From Anaerotignum sp. (GTDB taxonomy: Bacteria > Bacillota > Clostridia > Lachnospirales > Anaerotignaceae): a stretch of 8,144 bases of DNA. The DNA is taken from assembly GCA_017442465.1 (NCBI GenBank), contig JAFRZQ010000183.1, forward strand, positions 1 through 8,144. The letters are read 5' to 3'. The notes below the pieces were generated by a model. It was not told the DNA's origin, searched no databases, and saw only the letters and a list, made by a program, of their open reading frames with translations. The stretch's first letter is position 1. Each line of letters starts with the position of its first letter. Of the stretch, positions 5,916 to 8,144 are shown piece after piece. A program made the position numbers and the translations under genes.

Positions 5916-6188
5916 GTAGTTGTATATCAGAAACACTGTGATGGAGACAGTATATATCCTCAGACTGACTGCAGAGAATCGGCGCATGGTGGAAGCCCGA
6001 TGTCAGGGAAGATATGGAAGATCACTCCGGAGTGGCAGACCGAACAGATTACTCAGTAGACTCTGCCGTGGCCCGCGTTAAGGGAAAACATCATGATGGT
6101 GATGTGTTGAGTTGGACGGCGAAACTATGCCGTCAAATCAGGTGGTACCGCGAACCCTTTCGTCCTGTGTGGATGAATGGGCTTTTTT
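5916..6188 (+). promoter_or_regulatory. Isoleucine T-box leader (tRNA-sensing riboswitch)
   Basis: Uncharged tRNA-Ile binding stabilises an antiterminator and lets ileS be transcribed. Stem I: CACT (5934-5937)/AGTG (6031-6034), GGAG (5943-5946)/CTCC (6025-6028), ATATC (5954-5958)/GATAT (6011-6015), CTGAC (5965-5969)/GTCAG (6002-6006) and ATCGG (5978-5982)/CCGAT (5997-6001). The AG-bulge is TGCAGAGA (5970-5977). The specifier is AUC at 6021-6023, an isoleucine codon followed by the usual purine. Stem II is GGCAGA (6034-6039)/TCTGCC (6062-6067) with AGTA/GAA S-turn elements. CCC/GGG near 6072-6084 fits the IIA/B pseudoknot. Stem III is ACATCA/TGATGT (6088-6105). The T-box AGGTGGTACCGCG (6140-6152) has bulge UGGU, complementary to the ACCA end of tRNA-Ile. 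The antiterminator pairs CAGG (6139-6142) with CCTG (6164-6167). Confidence 0.96.
6155..6188 (+). terminator. T-box-controlled terminator of ileS
   Basis: CCCTTTCGTCC (6155-6165), loop TGTGT, GGATGAATGGG (6171-6181), with one U-U mismatch and one G-U pair, then C and six T. Its left arm shares CCTG with the antiterminator, so the two folds exclude each other. Confidence 0.93.
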
Positions 6189-6305
6189 CATTTTACGGCA
6201 AAAAAGCGGCAGAAACCGCACCATCATATTTTTACAGAAGACAGCAGAAAAGTACAAAAGAAAAACAAAAATCAAAAAATCAAATTCTTTTAAGGAGGAA
6301 TTCAA
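6189..6305 (+). other. ileS untranslated segment after the T-box terminator
   Basis: About 117 A-rich bases with no open gene. A weak hairpin GCGG/CCGC (6206-6219) is too short and lacks a U-run. The stretch ends in AAGGAGG (6292-6298), 7 nt before the ileS ATG. Confidence 0.6.
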
Positions 6306-8144
6306 ATGTACGACAAAGTCCCCAATAACATGAACTTCGTCGAAAGAGAACTTGTTGTTGAAAAATGGTGGAAAGACAACGACATCTTTGGCAAAAGTAT
6401 CAAAGCAAGAGAAGGCGCTCCCGTATTCACATTCTACGATGGCCCTCCTACAGCAAACGGCATGCCCCACATCGGTCATATCCTGACTCGTGCCATCAAA
6501 GACCTGATCCCCCGTTACAAAACAATGAAGGGCTACAAGGTTCTGAGAAAAGCCGGCTGGGATACACACGGTCTGCCCGTAGAACTGGAAGTTGAAAAAC
6601 AGCTGGGTCTGGACGGTAAAGATCAGATCGAAGGTTACGGCGTAGAACCCTTCATTGCAAAATGTAAGGAATCCGTATGGAAATATGAAAACGAATGGCG
6701 TAATGTATCTGACCGTGTTGGCTTCTGGGCTGATATGGATAATCCTTACGTAACATACCATAACGAATATATCGAATCTGAATGGTGGGCACTGAAACAG
6801 ATCTGGGACAAAGGCCTGCTGTACAAAGGTCACAAAGTAGTTCCCTACTGCCCTCGCTGCGGTACAGCACTGTCCTCCCACGAAGTGGCTCAGGGCTATA
6901 AAGATGTAAAAGAAACATCCGCTATTGCAAAATTCAAAGTGGCAGATCAGGAAAACACATACTTCCTGGCATGGACAACAACACCCTGGACACTGCCTTC
7001 CAACGTAATCCTGTCTGTAAACGCAAAAGAAACATACGCAAAAGCAAAATATCAAGATTACTATGTAATCATGGCGGAAGCCCTGATGGATTCCGTTCTG
7101 GGCGAAGGCAACTATGAAGTAGTAGAACGCATGAAAGGCGGCGACCTGGAATACGTAAAATATGAACCCCTGTTTGACTTCCAGCCCAACGGCGAAGATT
7201 TCAAAGGCTACTTCATGACATGCGATGACTACGTAACACTGACAGACGGTACAGGTATCGTTCATACAGCGTATGCATACGGTGAAGACGACTACCGTGT
7301 ATGTAAAAAATACGGCGTAACATTCTACCAGAACGTAGACACAAACGGTCACCTGAACTCCATCGCTGGTCCCTTCGAAGGCCTGTTCGTAAAAGATGCT
7401 GACCCTGTGATCCTGAAATATATGGAAGAAAACGGTTCCCTGTTCGCAGCTCTGCCCTTCGAACATAACTATCCTTTCTGCTGGAGATGTGACACACCTC
7501 TGCTGTACTACGCAAGAAGCACATGGTTCATCGAAATGACAAAACTGCGTGACAGACTGGTTGCAAACAACAGAACAATCAACTGGTATCCCGATAACAT
7601 CAAAGAAGGCCGTTTCGGTAACTTCCTGGAAAACGTTATCGACTGGGGTCTGTCCCGTGAAAGATACTGGGGTACACCACTGCCCATCTGGGAATGTGAA
7701 TGTGGCCACAGACACACAATCGGTTCCATCGCTGAACTGAAAGAAATGTCCCCCGACTGTCCCGAAGAAATCGAACTGCACAAACCCTTCATCGACGCGG
7801 TTCACATCACATGCCCTCAGTGCGGCAAGCTGATGACTCGTGTTCCCGAAGTAATCGACTGCTGGTTCGACAGTGGTGCAATGCCTTTCGCACAGTGGCA
7901 CTATCCTTTTGAAAACAAGGAAATCTTCGATGAAAACTTCCCTGCAGACTTCATCTCCGAAGCAATCGACCAGACACGTGGCTGGTTCTATACTCTGCTG
8001 GCAGTTTCCACTCTGCTGTTTGACTGCGCACCCTTCAAGAACTGTATCGTTCTGGGTCATGTTCAGGATAAAGACGGCAGAAAGATGTCCAAACACATCG
8101 GTAACGTTGTTAACCCCAACGAAGCACTGGGCAAACAGGGTGCT
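6306..8144 (+). CDS. ileS: Isoleucyl-tRNA synthetase, type 2 (IleRS2), C-terminus outside window
   Basis: Charges tRNA-Ile with isoleucine; class I synthetase, cytoplasmic. 613 codons are present of roughly 1030-1050 usual. The catalytic HIGH motif is at 55-58 in FYDGPPTANGMPHIGHIL. The GMPH context and KDLIPRYKTMKGY, rather than the LHDGPPYANG/HALNK pattern of type 1, point to the eukaryote-like type 2 enzyme. CPRC (182-185) and CWRC (392-395) can form a zinc site, and CEC (464-466) with CPQC (503-506) another. The editing domain starts at WTTTPWTLPSN (223-233). ENVIDWGLSRERYWGTPLP (442-460) and WFDSG belong to the catalytic fold. The KMSKS motif reads KMSKH (593-597). The start is fixed by AAGGAGG 7 nt upstream. 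Expression is under the isoleucine T-box. Anticodon-binding and C-terminal domains lie beyond the window. Confidence 0.98.
   Translation, partial: MYDKVPNNMNFVERELVVEKWWKDNDIFGKSIKAREGAPVFTFYDGPPTANGMPHIGHILTRAIKDLIPRYKTMKGYKVLRKAGWDTHGLPVELEVEKQLGLDGKDQIEGYGVEPFIAKCKESVWKYENEWRNVSDRVGFWADMDNPYVTYHNEYIESEWWALKQIWDKGLLYKGHKVVPYCPRCGTALSSHEVAQGYKDVKETSAIAKFKVADQENTYFLAWTTTPWTLPSNVILSVNAKETYAKAKYQDYYVIMAEALMDSVLGEGNYEVVERMKGGDLEYVKYEPLFDFQPNGEDFKGYFMTCDDYVTLTDGTGIVHTAYAYGEDDYRVCKKYGVTFYQNVDTNGHLNSIAGPFEGLFVKDADPVILKYMEENGSLFAALPFEHNYPFCWRCDTPLLYYARSTWFIEMTKLRDRLVANNRTINWYPDNIKEGRFGNFLENVIDWGLSRERYWGTPLPIWECECGHRHTIGSIAELKEMSPDCPEEIELHKPFIDAVHITCPQCGKLMTRVPEVIDCWFDSGAMPFAQWHYPFENKEIFDENFPADFISEAIDQTRGWFYTLLAVSTLLFDCAPFKNCIVLGHVQDKDGRKMSKHIGNVVNPNEALGKQGA

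Noticed and set aside
6206..6219. Second terminator after the T-box
   Set aside because: Only a 4-bp stem and no U-run.
6138..8096. 652-codon open frame on the minus strand opposite ileS
   Set aside because: It mirrors ileS codon by codon, runs into the T-box leader, is rich in Cys and Phe, and resembles no protein family. It stays open because ileS avoids TTA, CTA and TCA codons.

Overview
The window looks like a chromosomal segment of an endospore-forming Firmicute, most likely a Clostridia member (Lachnospirales-like; this rank is inferred). The reasons are a spore germination protease gene (gpr), a canonical T-box leader in front of ileS, strong AAGGAGG-type ribosome sites, rpsT and gpr back to back as in many Bacillota, and mid-range GC with heavy CTG and ACA codon use. 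I see no phage, transposon, CRISPR or toxin genes. The protein-coding part is ordinary housekeeping; the less explained content lies in the RNA leaders and promoter regions.

Layout. Positions 1-2466 (minus strand) hold a two-gene nucleoside catabolism operon, pdp then deoB, with deoB losing about its last 10 residues at the window edge. Positions 2511-2539 carry its probable promoter, overlapped by a 13-bp direct repeat and a 12-bp palindrome. Next is the rpsT terminator, rpsT itself (2590-2850, minus, UUG start) and an unusually long structured leader running from a strong promoter at 3015-3043. The divergent gpr gene (3102-4115, plus) ends in a bidirectional terminator shared with the convergent pncB gene (4204-5661, minus). 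The pncB leader, about 100 nt, can form an H-type pseudoknot just upstream of the ribosome site. A divergent promoter region (5767-5909) serves pncB leftward and the isoleucine T-box plus ileS rightward. ileS starts at 6306 and leaves the window after 613 codons.

How the genes work together. Pdp splits pyrimidine (deoxy)nucleosides into base and (deoxy)ribose 1-phosphate, and DeoB converts the sugar 1-phosphate to the 5-phosphate for central metabolism. PncB uses PRPP to salvage nicotinate into NAD. RpsT and IleS serve translation; ileS is controlled by uncharged tRNA-Ile through its T-box. Gpr acts in the spore, degrading small acid-soluble proteins at germination.

Best candidates for something undescribed are the pncB leader pseudoknot and the rpsT leader. 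Both are predictions from base pairing read by eye and have not been tested by covariation.
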